Positions 33,739-42,199 of a stretch of DNA of 64,000 nt are shown here, in pieces (position 1 is the first letter of the stretch; the number at the start of each line of letters is the position of its first letter). The notes beneath the pieces are model-generated. The model saw only the letters and a program-made list of their open reading frames with translations. It searched no databases and was not told the DNA's origin. Location of the stretch: positions 1 to 64,000 of the forward strand of contig CAMFHE010000007.1 in the NCBI GenBank assembly GCA_945952045.1. The letters are read 5' to 3'. The translations under genes were made by a program, and so were the position numbers. The DNA comes from an uncultured Rhizobium sp. (GTDB lineage: Bacteria; Pseudomonadota; Alphaproteobacteria; Rhizobiales; Rhizobiaceae).

Positions 33739-33776
33739 GAAGCCCTGCCCGGCTCACGACGAACCGGGCGGGCTTC
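33739..33776. terminator. Hairpin between convergent qorB-like gene and pdxJ
   Basis: A 14-base stem (GAAGCCCTGCCCGG against CCGGGCGGGCTTC, one mismatch) with an 11-base loop. It lies between two convergent stop codons, so it probably serves both; there is no T-run. Confidence 0.6.
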
Positions 33777-33784
33777 ACAATATG

Positions 33785-34537
33785 TCAGACGGCTTCGCCA
33801 CAGGCGCGGCGGAAGCGACGCACAGCTTCCGCCATGCCGAACTCCAGCGCATCCGCCGTCAGTCCGTGGCCGATGGAGACTTCCGCAACGAAAGGAATGT
33901 GCCGCAACAGGAGCGGCAGATTACCGACGGTGAGGTCATGGCCGGCATTGACCTCGAGACCGATGGCGCGCGCGGCTTCCGCCGTACCCTTCAGCCCCTC
34001 GATTTCCCGCAATGCCCTTGCCGGATCGTCAAAGCAGCCGCCATAAGGCCCGGTATAAAGCTCGATGCGATCCGCCCCCGTCTCGCGGGCGATGGCCACA
34101 GCCTCCGCATCGCCGTCGCCATCGGCAAACAGCGAGACCCGGCAGCCCTTGGCTTTCAGACGCCCGATGACGTCGGTGAGGAAGGTTTGATGGAGGCGGA
34201 AATCCCAGCCGTGATCGGAGGTTGCCTGCGACGGATCGTCCGGCACCAGCGTCACCTGCTCGGGCGCTGCTGCTTCGCAAAGAGCGATGAAGTCCTCGGT
34301 CGGATAACCCTCTATATTGAATTCAGCCGCCGGAAACTCGTCGTCGATCAGCGCGCGCAGCACCGGCAGATCGGAAAAGCGAATGTGGCGCTGATCGGGA
34401 CGAGGATGCACCGTCAAACCATAGGCGCCGGCCTGCAGCGCAACACGACCCAGCCCCTCGACACTCGGCCACGGCAGATCGCGGCGATTGCGCAGCATGG
34501 CGACGGCATTGAGGTTCACGGAAAGCTTGGTGGGCAT
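33785..34537 (-). CDS. pdxJ: Pyridoxine 5'-phosphate synthase
   Basis: A 250-residue TIM-barrel enzyme that condenses 1-deoxyxylulose-5-phosphate with 3-amino-2-oxopropyl phosphate to give pyridoxine 5'-phosphate (the DXP-dependent vitamin B6 route). Motifs: [16 protein letters not shown] at the N-terminus, [38 protein letters not shown], and [18 protein letters not shown] with the conserved His-Asp. The ATG at 34537 matches the family start. No other B6 gene is next to it. Confidence 0.97.
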   Translation of the reverse strand: MPTKLSVNLNAVAMLRNRRDLPWPSVEGLGRVALQAGAYGLTVHPRPDQRHIRFSDLPVLRALIDDEFPAAEFNIEGYPTEDFIALCEAAAPEQVTLVPDDPSQATSDHGWDFRLHQTFLTDVIGRLKAKGCRVSLFADGDGDAEAVAIARETGADRIELYTGPYGGCFDDPARALREIEGLKGTAEAARAIGLEVNAGHDLTVGNLPLLLRHIPFVAEVSIGHGLTADALEFGMAEAVRRFRRACGEAV

Positions 34538-34757
34538 GTCATCTGTCCCGAATTGATGGCGGAAGTGCTTGTTTGATAGGATATTTCCGATCCGAATGCC
34601 AACGCCTTTGATGCATGGATGCATCTGCCGCCGTGATGGAACAGTTGGCGATTATATAAGGAGTTTATTGCCTAAAACGTCATTTCCGGTGTAATCGGTC
34701 TTTAATCCGCCTTGCTGTCGGCCCATATTGGCAGGCATGGCCCGATTGCAGGATAAG

Positions 34758-35930
34758 ATGACCGAACCGCACCACATGGACGATGCGCTGGTTTTGACCA
34801 GCCTCCAGAAAGTTCTGGATAGCGAAACCTTTTCCCGCTCCGAGCGGCTGAGGGCGTTTCTCGACTATGTCGTGCGCAAGGAGCGCGAAGGCCTTGCCCA
34901 TCAGCTCAAGGGCTATTCCATCGGCGTCGATGTCTTTGCCCGCAACGAAAGTTTCGATCCCGGCGGCGATCCGCTGGTGCGCGTGCAGGCCGGCAAGCTG
35001 CGCAAGCTCCTGCGGCAATATTACGAAGCCGAAGGCGTTGATGACGCGATCCGCATCGAGATCGCAGTCGGCGGTTATGTTCCGACCTACTTGCCCCAGC
35101 ATCAGCCAAGCCCGGAAAGCGAAACGGCCGCATCGGCGCCGGTTCCAGCGGATATCATTCCTTCCGCAGCCGTCATTGCCGCCAGCGCCTCGCCTTCGCT
35201 CTGGAGCCGCTTTCGCCTTGCCTCCACCGGCCTTCTGGCATTGACGGTGCTGAATATCACGGCGCTCGGTCTGCACGCGACCAGCCGCTACCTCATCCCC
35301 GGCGACGCCTCCGGCGTGAATGGCCCCGCTGGTTTCACCCGCACAGCGTCGGCCTTGCCGCGCATTGCGATCCGCAACGATTTCGGCAGTTCCGCGCTTG
35401 CGGCGTCATTGGCCGACTCGATGCGCATCGCGCTTGGCCAACTGGCCTTCGTCGAGCTGGTCGAGGACTTCGACCGCGCCAATCGCATTGCCCGCCAGCC
35501 GGACAATCTCGATTTCACCCTCTCCATCGCCCGCAGCGAAGCGCCGGGGCTGCTGAACGTCCAGCTGCGTCACAATGCGACCGGCGATATCTTCCATGAG
35601 GAAAGCATTCCGGAAGCCGATTTGCATCTGGTCAGCGAACGCACCTTTGCCGCCAGCGCTTTTGCCGGCCGCCGCCTGTCGATGAACGGCCAGCTTTACG
35701 CCTTCGCCGACCAGAACGAACTCTCCAGCAACCTGATGCGCTGCCTGACGGCGACGAATGAATATCGCCTTCACAAGTCACGCCAGACCTTCGAGACCGC
35801 CTGGAGCTGCCAGTCGCAACTGATTCCCGCAAAGGAACCGGATCGCCTGGTCAGCGAGCCACACCACCTGATCTCCATGGCCCGCGAAGCGGAAGCCGAT
35901 CGGGAGCGCAGCAACCGGATCGGCGCCTGA
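34758..35930 (+). CDS. Membrane-anchored protein with N-terminal rhizobial regulatory-type domain and TolB-like periplasmic part
   Basis: About 390 residues. The first ~100 (VLDSETFSRSERLRAFLDYV, AHQLKGYSIGVDVFARNESF, DPLVRVQAGKLRKLLRQYYE, VGGYVPTY) form a conserved domain that in rhizobia often precedes adenylate cyclase, TolB or TPR modules. A single membrane helix lies at about residues 150-175, and the C-terminal part resembles the TolB N-terminal fold (PRIAIRNDFGSSALAASLAD). It may relay an envelope signal to the cytosol; function is not known. Possible starts are 34728, 34737 and 34758; the last has an AGGA site. Confidence 0.8.
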   Translation: MTEPHHMDDALVLTSLQKVLDSETFSRSERLRAFLDYVVRKEREGLAHQLKGYSIGVDVFARNESFDPGGDPLVRVQAGKLRKLLRQYYEAEGVDDAIRIEIAVGGYVPTYLPQHQPSPESETAASAPVPADIIPSAAVIAASASPSLWSRFRLASTGLLALTVLNITALGLHATSRYLIPGDASGVNGPAGFTRTASALPRIAIRNDFGSSALAASLADSMRIALGQLAFVELVEDFDRANRIARQPDNLDFTLSIARSEAPGLLNVQLRHNATGDIFHEESIPEADLHLVSERTFAASAFAGRRLSMNGQLYAFADQNELSSNLMRCLTATNEYRLHKSRQTFETAWSCQSQLIPAKEPDRLVSEPHHLISMAREAEADRERSNRIGA

Positions 35931-36238
35931 AATCGCGCTGTTTTGCGCGTTTTTCACCTGAATTTCGGCTGAAATCCCCATCCAAGCAGCCTTTGGGACG
36001 CGATAAACCACCTATGACTTTTTGGACTTACAATTCCCACCATTAACGTTAACGTAAACTTAACATCACCGGCGGCAATCCATGACAGATTGATGTGCAG
36101 CAAAGCGGCGCTTTCGCGTCGGAGCGTTTGCTGCTGCCCGGATGATGTCTGAATTCGACGTCGCCTGGAGCATTTTCAGGACATGCGGATACGGTTATCC
36201 GTTTGAAAATGCGACAAAACACAGAGTTAAGGGGTGCT
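35931..36238. promoter_or_regulatory. Promoter region of the MerR-LuxR fusion gene
   Basis: 308 bases. A tandem TTAACGT repeat (36043-36055) is embedded in the palindrome TTAACGTTAA (36043-36052) in an AT-rich stretch. A CGGATA/TATCCG inverted repeat with a 4-base centre sits at 36186-36201, 38 bases before the start; it is a good candidate for autoregulation by the MerR part. Nothing gene-like is seen. Confidence 0.5.
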
Positions 36239-36934
36239 ATGTCCGAGAGTTCGAAGTTGGTTTTGACTGCAGCCGCGACACCGGTTGCAGCAGGTTTGCC
36301 GCTGCGTTTTCTGCCCGCCGTCGATCTGCCGGCCAATCTGCCGCATCATCCCGTTGCCATCGCCGACATGGCCAACGCCTTCGGCGTGACCCACCGCACA
36401 CTGCATTTCTACGAGGAAAAGGGCCTGATCACTGCAGGCCGCATCGGCCCGATGCGCATCTATGCGCATGAGAGCATCGTGCAGATGGCGGTGATCAATA
36501 TCTGCCGCGAAGTCGGCATGCCTGTGGCCGTCGTCCAGGAACTCATGGAAGAGCTGGATGGCGCCACATCGCAGGAAGAAGCGGACACAATCTTCCGCAA
36601 TGCGCTGGCGATCCGCAAGCGCGAACTGGTTTCCAGCCTGTCGACCATCCACCGTCAGATGCAAAAGGTAACAGGCCTTCTGGATGGCGACGCCATTCGC
36701 CTCGACCTCGGCCGCGGCACAAACGACAATCACCTGCCCGCCTTCGATGACGCCGAGCGTCAATGCCTCGATCTCATGGCCGAAGGTCAGGGCACGGCCC
36801 GCATCGCCCTGGCCATGGGCATGGATGCGGAAAGCGTGCATGCCATGGAAACCACGATCATCGCCAAGTTCAGCGCCAACAATCGTTTTCAGGCCGTCGC
36901 CAAGGCTGCCCTGCTCGGCTTGGTCAAAAGCTGA
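36239..36934 (+). CDS. MerR-type regulator fused to a LuxR/GerE helix-turn-helix
   Basis: A 231-residue protein with two DNA-binding domains. The N-terminal MerR winged helix begins at about residue 38 (HPVAIADMANAFGVTHRTLH then FYEEKGLITAGRIGPMRIY), followed by the dimerising helix. The C-terminal 60 residues match the LuxR/GerE motif very well: ERQCLDLMAEGQGTARIALA, then MGMDAESVHAMETTIIAKFS and NNRFQAVAKAALLGL. The middle (about 100-165) lacks the cysteines of metal-sensing MerR proteins. An AAGGGG site precedes the ATG. The fusion has been seen in Rhizobiales as far as I recall, but its targets are unknown. Confidence 0.9.
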   Translation: MSESSKLVLTAAATPVAAGLPLRFLPAVDLPANLPHHPVAIADMANAFGVTHRTLHFYEEKGLITAGRIGPMRIYAHESIVQMAVINICREVGMPVAVVQELMEELDGATSQEEADTIFRNALAIRKRELVSSLSTIHRQMQKVTGLLDGDAIRLDLGRGTNDNHLPAFDDAERQCLDLMAEGQGTARIALAMGMDAESVHAMETTIIAKFSANNRFQAVAKAALLGLVKS

Positions 36935-36937
36935 AGG

Positions 36938-38065
36938 TCAGCGCACGATGGTCAGGGAATCGGCCGCGCGGGTGATCCCCGTATAGAGCCAGCGCTCGCG
37001 GCTATCGCGAAACGCCCAGCTTTCGTCGAACAGCACGACGTTGTTCCATTGCGAGCCCTGCGCCTTGTGAACGGTCAGCGCATAGCCATAGTCGAAATCG
37101 TCGTAACGCTTCTTGGTGGTCCACGGTATCTCCGTGTCCGGCTCCTCGAAGGCGGCCTTCAGCAATTTGATCTTCGCCGCGCCGCGATCCATATCATCGT
37201 CTTCTGGCCGGATCATCAGGTTGATGCCGGGCTTCACCGTTTCCTTGGACGAACTCATCACCTGCCACAGCGAGCCATTGAGCAGCCCCTTGGCCGGATC
37301 GTTGCGCAGGCAAACCAGCTTGTCGCCGGATTGCGGATATTGCGCCGAAAAACCTTTAAGCTCGCGCAGGCGCTGGTTATAGCGCCGGCGCGTGCGGTTG
37401 GTGCCGACAAGCACCTGATCGGCATCGAGAACCAGCGACTGCGTCACCTCGTTCTTGGAAATTACCCGCGCCTTGCCATAGTCGCCATAGGGAATTTCCT
37501 TGCCCTCGCGCACATCCATGGCGATCTGGATGATTGGATTGTCCTGCGCCTGACGATGGATTTCGGTCAGCAGGTAATCCGGATCCTGCTCGGTGAAGAA
37601 ACCGCCGCCGCTGACCGGCGGCAACTGGCCGGGATCGCCGAGCACCAGGATCGGCGTGCCAAAACTCATCAGATCCTTGCCGAGTTGTTCATCGACCATC
37701 GAGCATTCGTCGATAACGATCAACGCCGCCTTGGCGACCGGGCTCTGGCGGTTGATGGAAAACATCGGCGCAATCGAGGTCTTGCCGGTTTCCTCATCCG
37801 CCACCTCTTCCTCGCCGCGCGGGCGATAGATCAGCGAATGGATGGTCTTGGCATTGCTCGCCCCACGGGTGCGCAGCACCTGCGCCGCCTTGCCGGTGAA
37901 GGCGGCGAACAACACCTCGCCATCGACATGCTCGGCAAAATAGCGCGCCAGCGTCGTCTTGCCGGTGCCGGCATAACCGAACAGGCGGAAAACAGGCTGC
38001 CGGCCATCCTTGAGCCAGCGCGAAACGGCTTTCAGGGCCTCATCTTGTTGCGGAGCGAACTGCAT
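36938..38065 (-). CDS. RecD/Dda-like superfamily 1 DNA helicase
   Basis: A 375-residue single-chain SF1B-type helicase. Walker A is LFGYAGTGKTTLARYFA; Walker B and motif II is ALIVIDECSMVDEQL; motif III is LVLGDPGQLPPVSGGG; the C-terminal UvrD_C_2 motif is YGYALTVHKAQGSQWNNVVL, and motif VI is WLYTGITRAADSLTIV. It is about the size of phage T4 Dda (439), far smaller than RecD2. The role is probably replication-fork or recombination support. It ends 4 bases from the convergent MerR-LuxR gene. Confidence 0.93.
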   Translation of the reverse strand: MQFAPQQDEALKAVSRWLKDGRQPVFRLFGYAGTGKTTLARYFAEHVDGEVLFAAFTGKAAQVLRTRGASNAKTIHSLIYRPRGEEEVADEETGKTSIAPMFSINRQSPVAKAALIVIDECSMVDEQLGKDLMSFGTPILVLGDPGQLPPVSGGGFFTEQDPDYLLTEIHRQAQDNPIIQIAMDVREGKEIPYGDYGKARVISKNEVTQSLVLDADQVLVGTNRTRRRYNQRLRELKGFSAQYPQSGDKLVCLRNDPAKGLLNGSLWQVMSSSKETVKPGINLMIRPEDDDMDRGAAKIKLLKAAFEEPDTEIPWTTKKRYDDFDYGYALTVHKAQGSQWNNVVLFDESWAFRDSRERWLYTGITRAADSLTIVR

Positions 38066-38124
38066 GCGGCGACTTGGCAGGATTCGCCGCGTTTAAGCAA
38101 GCGCAAAAGAACGAAGTGGCAACA

Positions 38125-38523
38125 TTATACCGGCCGATACTGGGGATCGTTGGTTCGCTCGATCGGCTTGCCATGCGGCGTCGCCTCGGCCGCGCGCTGC
38201 CAGCTTGCCGAGAGCGCTGCGATCGCCGACTCGTCGGCGACGCCCGAGCGGACCAGCAGATCGGACAGCGCCGCCACCCAGCAATCGTAATAGTCGCTGC
38301 CATCCTCGGCGCGGCCGGGGCGATGCACCTCGCGCGACAAGGTTTCGGCCCAGTCGGCCCAGGTGAACACCCCGCGCTCATGCAGATGCACGGTCAGCGC
38401 AAAAGCTTCCGCCGCCCACGGCTCGGGAAACACCGGATCGCCCGCGCGCGAAAACGGCAGGCCCGGTGAGGCCGCAAGCGGCGAAGGGGTCTCACACAGG
38501 CTCAAGATAGCTCTCCCAGGCAT
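38125..38523 (-). CDS. Nitrile hydratase accessory (activator) protein
   Basis: A protein of up to 132 residues of the nitrile hydratase accessory family, which helps incorporate the metal and/or oxidise the alpha-subunit cysteines. Visible features: FPEPWAAEAFALTVHLHERG, FTWADWAETLSREVHRP and DYYDCWVAALSDLLV. The start is not certain: an ATG at 38523 overlaps the beta gene by 32 bases without a ribosome site, while a TTG at 38505 has a GGGAGAG site. It closes the alpha-beta-accessory operon. Confidence 0.88.
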   Translation of the reverse strand: MPGRAILSLCETPSPLAASPGLPFSRAGDPVFPEPWAAEAFALTVHLHERGVFTWADWAETLSREVHRPGRAEDGSDYYDCWVAALSDLLVRSGVADESAIAALSASWQRAAEATPHGKPIERTNDPQYRPV

Positions 38524-39151
38524 CGATAGAGATGGTCAGGCCGGGTGCGGCGCTCTCGCCCCAGATTTCAGCCGCATCGAAAACGACCGTATAAACCCAT
38601 TGCGGGTTCTCGCCCTTGCCATGGGCATTGTCATCGGGAAAGACGAAGCTGCCCTGCACCGCCTCGACCGTGCCGATCTTGCCACGCGCATAGCGCGGCA
38701 GGCGGGTATGGCCTTCTGGATGGAAATTGCGGGTGCGCACCCGCGCGCCGTGTGCAAAACGCGGATCTGTTGCGACCGGCCGGTCGCAGGGACCGCCTTT
38801 GGATAGGACGCCGGCAACCTTGTCGGCGGTCAACACCCGCTTTGGCTGGGTGCCGGGCCCGGGAGCAGCGCCATCGAACAGTTCGGCACGCGTGGCAAAA
38901 CCATGTCGTTCCAGCAGCGTATCGACGGCGCGGATCCAGATTTCATAATAGCTGGCGGAGAGATAGTTAGCCGGCGAAATACATTCGCGCGCATGACGGC
39001 TTTCGTCGAGGTTCCAATGGCCCATGGCGCCGCAGGACAGCGTCAGGCCGAGCGCCCGCTTCTCCCAATCGCCATGGAAATAGGGCTCGTTGGTTTCCGG
39101 GGCGACGGGACCGAAACCCATCTGCCCGCCGAGATCGTGTGGCCCGTTCAT
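38492..39151 (-). CDS. nthB: Nitrile hydratase subunit beta
   Basis: A 219-residue beta subunit. It begins [16 protein letters not shown], has the conserved [14 protein letters not shown] segment, and the Sm-like C-terminal domain with [32 protein letters not shown] and a terminal WESYLEPV. With the alpha subunit it converts nitriles to amides. It overlaps the alpha gene by 4 bases, showing coupled translation for a 1:1 complex. Confidence 0.97.
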   Translation of the reverse strand: MNGPHDLGGQMGFGPVAPETNEPYFHGDWEKRALGLTLSCGAMGHWNLDESRHARECISPANYLSASYYEIWIRAVDTLLERHGFATRAELFDGAAPGPGTQPKRVLTADKVAGVLSKGGPCDRPVATDPRFAHGARVRTRNFHPEGHTRLPRYARGKIGTVEAVQGSFVFPDDNAHGKGENPQWVYTVVFDAAEIWGESAAPGLTISIDAWESYLEPV

Positions 39152-39825
39152 CGCGTTGCCTCCGTCTGGAGGGCCAGCGCCTGCGGCGAAAGAGCAAGCC
39201 CCGTGCCGATCATGGAGTCGCGGGTGACGAGCGCGGCAAGCGCTGCCTCATCCAGCTCTTGCGTGCCAGCCGGCCGTTCCGGCACGACGAGATAGCGCAG
39301 TTCGGCGGTCGAATCCCAGACACGGATGCGGGTGTCTTCCGGCAAGGTGACGCCGAATTCGGCGAGCACGCCGCGCGGATCCATGACAGCGCGGGAGCGA
39401 TAGGCCGGCGCCTTGTACCAGACCGGCGGCAGGCCGAGCACCGACCACGGATAGCAGGAGCAGAGCGTGCAGACGACGATGTTATGCTCGCCCGGCGCAT
39501 TGAACACCGCCCGCATATGCTCGCCCTGCCGGCCGGAAAAGCCGAGGCTGGCAATGGCCGCCGTCGCATCGCGGGTCAACCAGTCGCGGAATTCCGCATC
39601 GACCCACGCCTTTGCCACCACCTGCGCGCCGTTGCGCGGGCCGACCTTGGTCTCATACGTCTCGACGATGGCGTCGATGGCGGCGGGGTCGATCAGGCCC
39701 TTGGCCGTCAGCAATGTTTCCAGCGCCTTCACCCGCGCCTGCATGTTGGAATAGTGATTGTCGTGGTGATGATCGTCATGGTGACGACCGTGATCGTGAT
39801 CGTCGTGGTGGTGGTGATCGCTCAT
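39148..39825 (-). CDS. nthA: Nitrile hydratase subunit alpha (cobalt type) with His-rich N-terminus
   Basis: A 225-residue alpha subunit. The metal-binding claw is [10 protein letters not shown] (Cys119, Cys122, Cys124); Thr in the second position marks the Co(III) type, while Fe enzymes have Ser. Around it are [37 protein letters not shown] and [19 protein letters not shown]. The first 27 residues carry 12 His and many Asp ([18 protein letters not shown]...), an unusual extension that could bind Co or Ni like the tails of HypB or UreE. No amidase gene is adjacent. In rhizobia and Agrobacterium nitrile hydratase is known to act on indole-3-acetonitrile. Confidence 0.97.
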   Translation of the reverse strand: MSDHHHHDDHDHGRHHDDHHHDNHYSNMQARVKALETLLTAKGLIDPAAIDAIVETYETKVGPRNGAQVVAKAWVDAEFRDWLTRDATAAIASLGFSGRQGEHMRAVFNAPGEHNIVVCTLCSCYPWSVLGLPPVWYKAPAYRSRAVMDPRGVLAEFGVTLPEDTRIRVWDSTAELRYLVVPERPAGTQELDEAALAALVTRDSMIGTGLALSPQALALQTEATR

Positions 39826-39855
39826 CGGCCCCTCCCGGATTCTCGTCTTCCAGAC

Positions 39856-40449
39856 TTAACGCAACATCGGCCACAGGCTCAAGACCAGCAGCACGGCCAT
39901 GGTGATGTTGAACCATTTCAGCCGCACCGGATCAGACAGCCAGTCGCGCAGCGCCGAGCCGAAACCGGCCCAGGTCGAAACGCTGGGCACGTTGACCAGC
40001 GCGAAAGCGAGGCCAACAATGGTCACGGTGAAGAAATATCGCTGCGTATCGGTGTAGGTCGCCATGGCGGTGACCGCCATCACCCAGGCTTTCGGATTGA
40101 CCCATTGAAAGGCGGCGGCCCCGAGAAAGGTCATCGGCTTCGCACCCGCCTGCCCCTCGGTGAGCGACCGCGAATTGGCGATCTTCCAGGCGATCCAGGC
40201 GAGGTAGAGCCCGCCGGCGAATTTAAGCGCCGTATAGAGCAACGGCATGGTCTTCAACACGGCCCCAAGCCCGAAACCGACGCCGATCAACAGCGAGAAG
40301 AAGCCGGCGCCGATGCCCAGCATATGCGGGATGGTGCGCCGAAAGCCGAAATTCACCCCCGAGGCGAATAACATCATATTGTTCGGCCCCGGCGTGATCG
40401 ATGTCGTGAACGCAAAGACCACCAGCGCCAGCAGGGTATCCAGCGGCAT
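39856..40449 (-). CDS. LysE/RhtB family amino-acid exporter
   Basis: A 197-residue inner-membrane protein with six predicted helices. The N-terminal FAFTTSITPGPNNMMLFASG is the LysE signature (SxTPGPN), followed by GFRRTIPHMLGIGAGFFSLL and AAAFQWVNPKAWVMAVTAMA. Such proteins export amino acids or their analogues. The ATG at 40449 gives the family start; an upstream in-frame ATG at 40560 would add an unlikely 37-residue soluble leader. It lies 30 bases upstream of the nitrile hydratase alpha gene on the same strand and may be part of that operon. Confidence 0.93.
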   Translation of the reverse strand: MPLDTLLALVVFAFTTSITPGPNNMMLFASGVNFGFRRTIPHMLGIGAGFFSLLIGVGFGLGAVLKTMPLLYTALKFAGGLYLAWIAWKIANSRSLTEGQAGAKPMTFLGAAAFQWVNPKAWVMAVTAMATYTDTQRYFFTVTIVGLAFALVNVPSVSTWAGFGSALRDWLSDPVRLKWFNITMAVLLVLSLWPMLR

Positions 40450-40662
40450 CAAACCCTCCACGAAATCGCGCCGAACCGAAGCATTTCCGGGAAATGTATG
40501 AAGCGTTTTCCGTTCGGGAATGCGAGAGGTTGAAGATGTAAGGGAGCCCGCTTTTTCCATCCAGCGGGAAATTGTCAGGGTGACAACGCGTCGGAGTTGA
40601 TCGCTTGCTGGCCGTCGCCTGCCCCTCTATCTTCCCTCAGACAATCCAGGCGGGAGACAGCC

Positions 40663-41508
40663 ATGCACGAACCGATCCCCACCCTCACCCTTCCTTCCGG
40701 CGTCAGCGTTCCCCGGCTCGGCCAGGGCACCTGGGGAATGGGCGAAAACGCAGATGCCGCCCATCGTGAGATCGACAGCCTGCGCCATGGCATTTCGCTC
40801 GGAATGACGCTGATCGACACGGCGGAAATGTATGCCGATGGCGGCGCTGAAATCGTCACCGGCAAGGCGATTGCGGATATGCACGACAATGTCTTCCTCG
40901 TCTCCAAGGTCTACCCGTGGAATGCCAGCCGCAGAGGCACGATCGAAGCCTGCGAACGCAGCCTGAAACGTCTCGGCACCGACCGAATCGATCTTTATCT
41001 CCTGCATTGGCCCGGCGAACATCCGCTCGCCGACACCGTGGCCGCCTTCGAAACGCTGAAGCGCGACGGAAGGATCGGCGCCTGGGGCGTCTCGAATTTC
41101 GATACGGACGACATGAAGGAATTGCTTTCGGTCCCGGGCGGGGAAAACTGCGCCGCCAACCAGGTGCTCTACAATCTCGGCCGGCGCGGCATCGAGTTCG
41201 ATCTCCTGCCCTTCTGCCGCGAGAAGAACATCCCGGTCATGGCCTATTCGCCGATCGAACAGGGCCGGCTGCTCACCCATCCGCGCCTGATCGATATCGC
41301 CAAGGCCTATCAGGCAACCCCGGCGCAGGTGGCGTTGGCCTTCGTGCTGCGTCAGCCCGATGTCATCGCCATTCCGAAAAGCAGCAACCCGCATCGCATC
41401 GACGAAAACCGTGATGCTACCGATCTGCACATCACCGAGGACGATTGGAAAGACCTCGACGCCGCCTTCCCTGCCCCAAAACGGAAAACGGCGCTGGCCA
41501 TGCTCTGA
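40663..41508 (+). CDS. Aldo/keto reductase
   Basis: A 281-residue TIM-barrel NADPH-dependent reductase. The catalytic tetrad is present: Asp and Tyr in [15 protein letters not shown], Lys in [14 protein letters not shown], His in [16 protein letters not shown] contacts [15 protein letters not shown] and the [13 protein letters not shown] strand are typical. It reduces aldehydes or ketones. It is divergent from the LysE gene; no operon partner is present. Confidence 0.94.
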   Translation: MHEPIPTLTLPSGVSVPRLGQGTWGMGENADAAHREIDSLRHGISLGMTLIDTAEMYADGGAEIVTGKAIADMHDNVFLVSKVYPWNASRRGTIEACERSLKRLGTDRIDLYLLHWPGEHPLADTVAAFETLKRDGRIGAWGVSNFDTDDMKELLSVPGGENCAANQVLYNLGRRGIEFDLLPFCREKNIPVMAYSPIEQGRLLTHPRLIDIAKAYQATPAQVALAFVLRQPDVIAIPKSSNPHRIDENRDATDLHITEDDWKDLDAAFPAPKRKTALAML

Positions 41509-41544
41509 CCAGCGCCGCCTCAATGCGCCTGTATGGAGGGGAAA

Positions 41545-42117
41545 TTACATCCCCTGCTGGCCGCGATTCATGGCGGCGATGCCAGTGCGGCAGACTTCGG
41601 TGAGGCCGAGCGGCTTCACGATGGCGACGAACTGGTCGATCTTGGAAGACTTGCCGGTCAGTTCGAAGATGAAATGCGTGACGGTTGCATCGATCACCTT
41701 GGCGTGGAAGGCATCGGCAAGCCGCAGCGCCTCGGCGCGATGTTCGCCCTCGCCAACGACCTTGATCAGCGCCACTTCGCGCTCGATCGGCCGTTCCTGG
41801 CCGAGTTCGCGGGCGCGCACCGTCAGGTCGACGACGCGGTGAACCGGAACGATGCGCTCCAGCTGGGCCTTGATCTGCTCCAGAACCACCGGCGTGCCGC
41901 CGGTGACGATGGTGATGCGCGACAGATGCGCCTCATGCTCGGTTTCGGAAACCGTCAGACTTTCGATATTGTAGCCACGGCCGGAAAACAGGCCGATGAC
42001 GCGGGCAAGAACGCCCGGCTCGTTGTCGACGAGAACCGAAAGCGTGTGGCGCTCGGTCTTGGCGGTCTCCGGCGAAATGAAATAGGCCGAACCCGTGGGT
42101 TGAAGGTGTGCGTTCAT
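41545..42117 (-). CDS. ilvN: Acetolactate synthase regulatory (small) subunit
   Basis: A 190-residue ACT-domain regulatory subunit that gives valine feedback inhibition and stimulates the catalytic subunit. The N-terminal ACT domain reads ERHTLSVLVDNEPGVLARVI then GLFSGRGYNIESLTVS; the C-terminal ALS_ss_C domain has RELALIKV-like segments (EREVALIKVVGEGEHRAEAL). It follows the catalytic gene by 82 bases, with a GC-rich hairpin in the gap. Elsewhere it is named ilvH; the symbols are interchangeable here. Confidence 0.97.
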   Translation of the reverse strand: MNAHLQPTGSAYFISPETAKTERHTLSVLVDNEPGVLARVIGLFSGRGYNIESLTVSETEHEAHLSRITIVTGGTPVVLEQIKAQLERIVPVHRVVDLTVRARELGQERPIEREVALIKVVGEGEHRAEALRLADAFHAKVIDATVTHFIFELTGKSSKIDQFVAIVKPLGLTEVCRTGIAAMNRGQQGM

Positions 42118-42158
42118 GAATGATGTTCCGCTCGTTTATCGCTAATGCAAAGACGAAG

Positions 42159-42188
42159 GCGGCGCCCGGGAGTTATCAGGGGCGCCGC
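42159..42188. promoter_or_regulatory. GC-rich hairpin between ilvB and ilvN
   Basis: A 9-base perfect stem (GCGGCGCCC/GGGCGCCGC) with a 12-base loop. In the direction of the operon it has no T-run, so it is probably a stability or pausing element that lets ilvN be expressed at a different level from the large-subunit gene. On the other strand four T follow it. Confidence 0.6.
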
Positions 42189-42199
42189 TTTTCCGTCGA

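Noticed and set aside
42159-42188. Terminator between ilvB and ilvN
   Set aside because: The T-run lies on the wrong strand for the operon, and the two genes are a functional pair.
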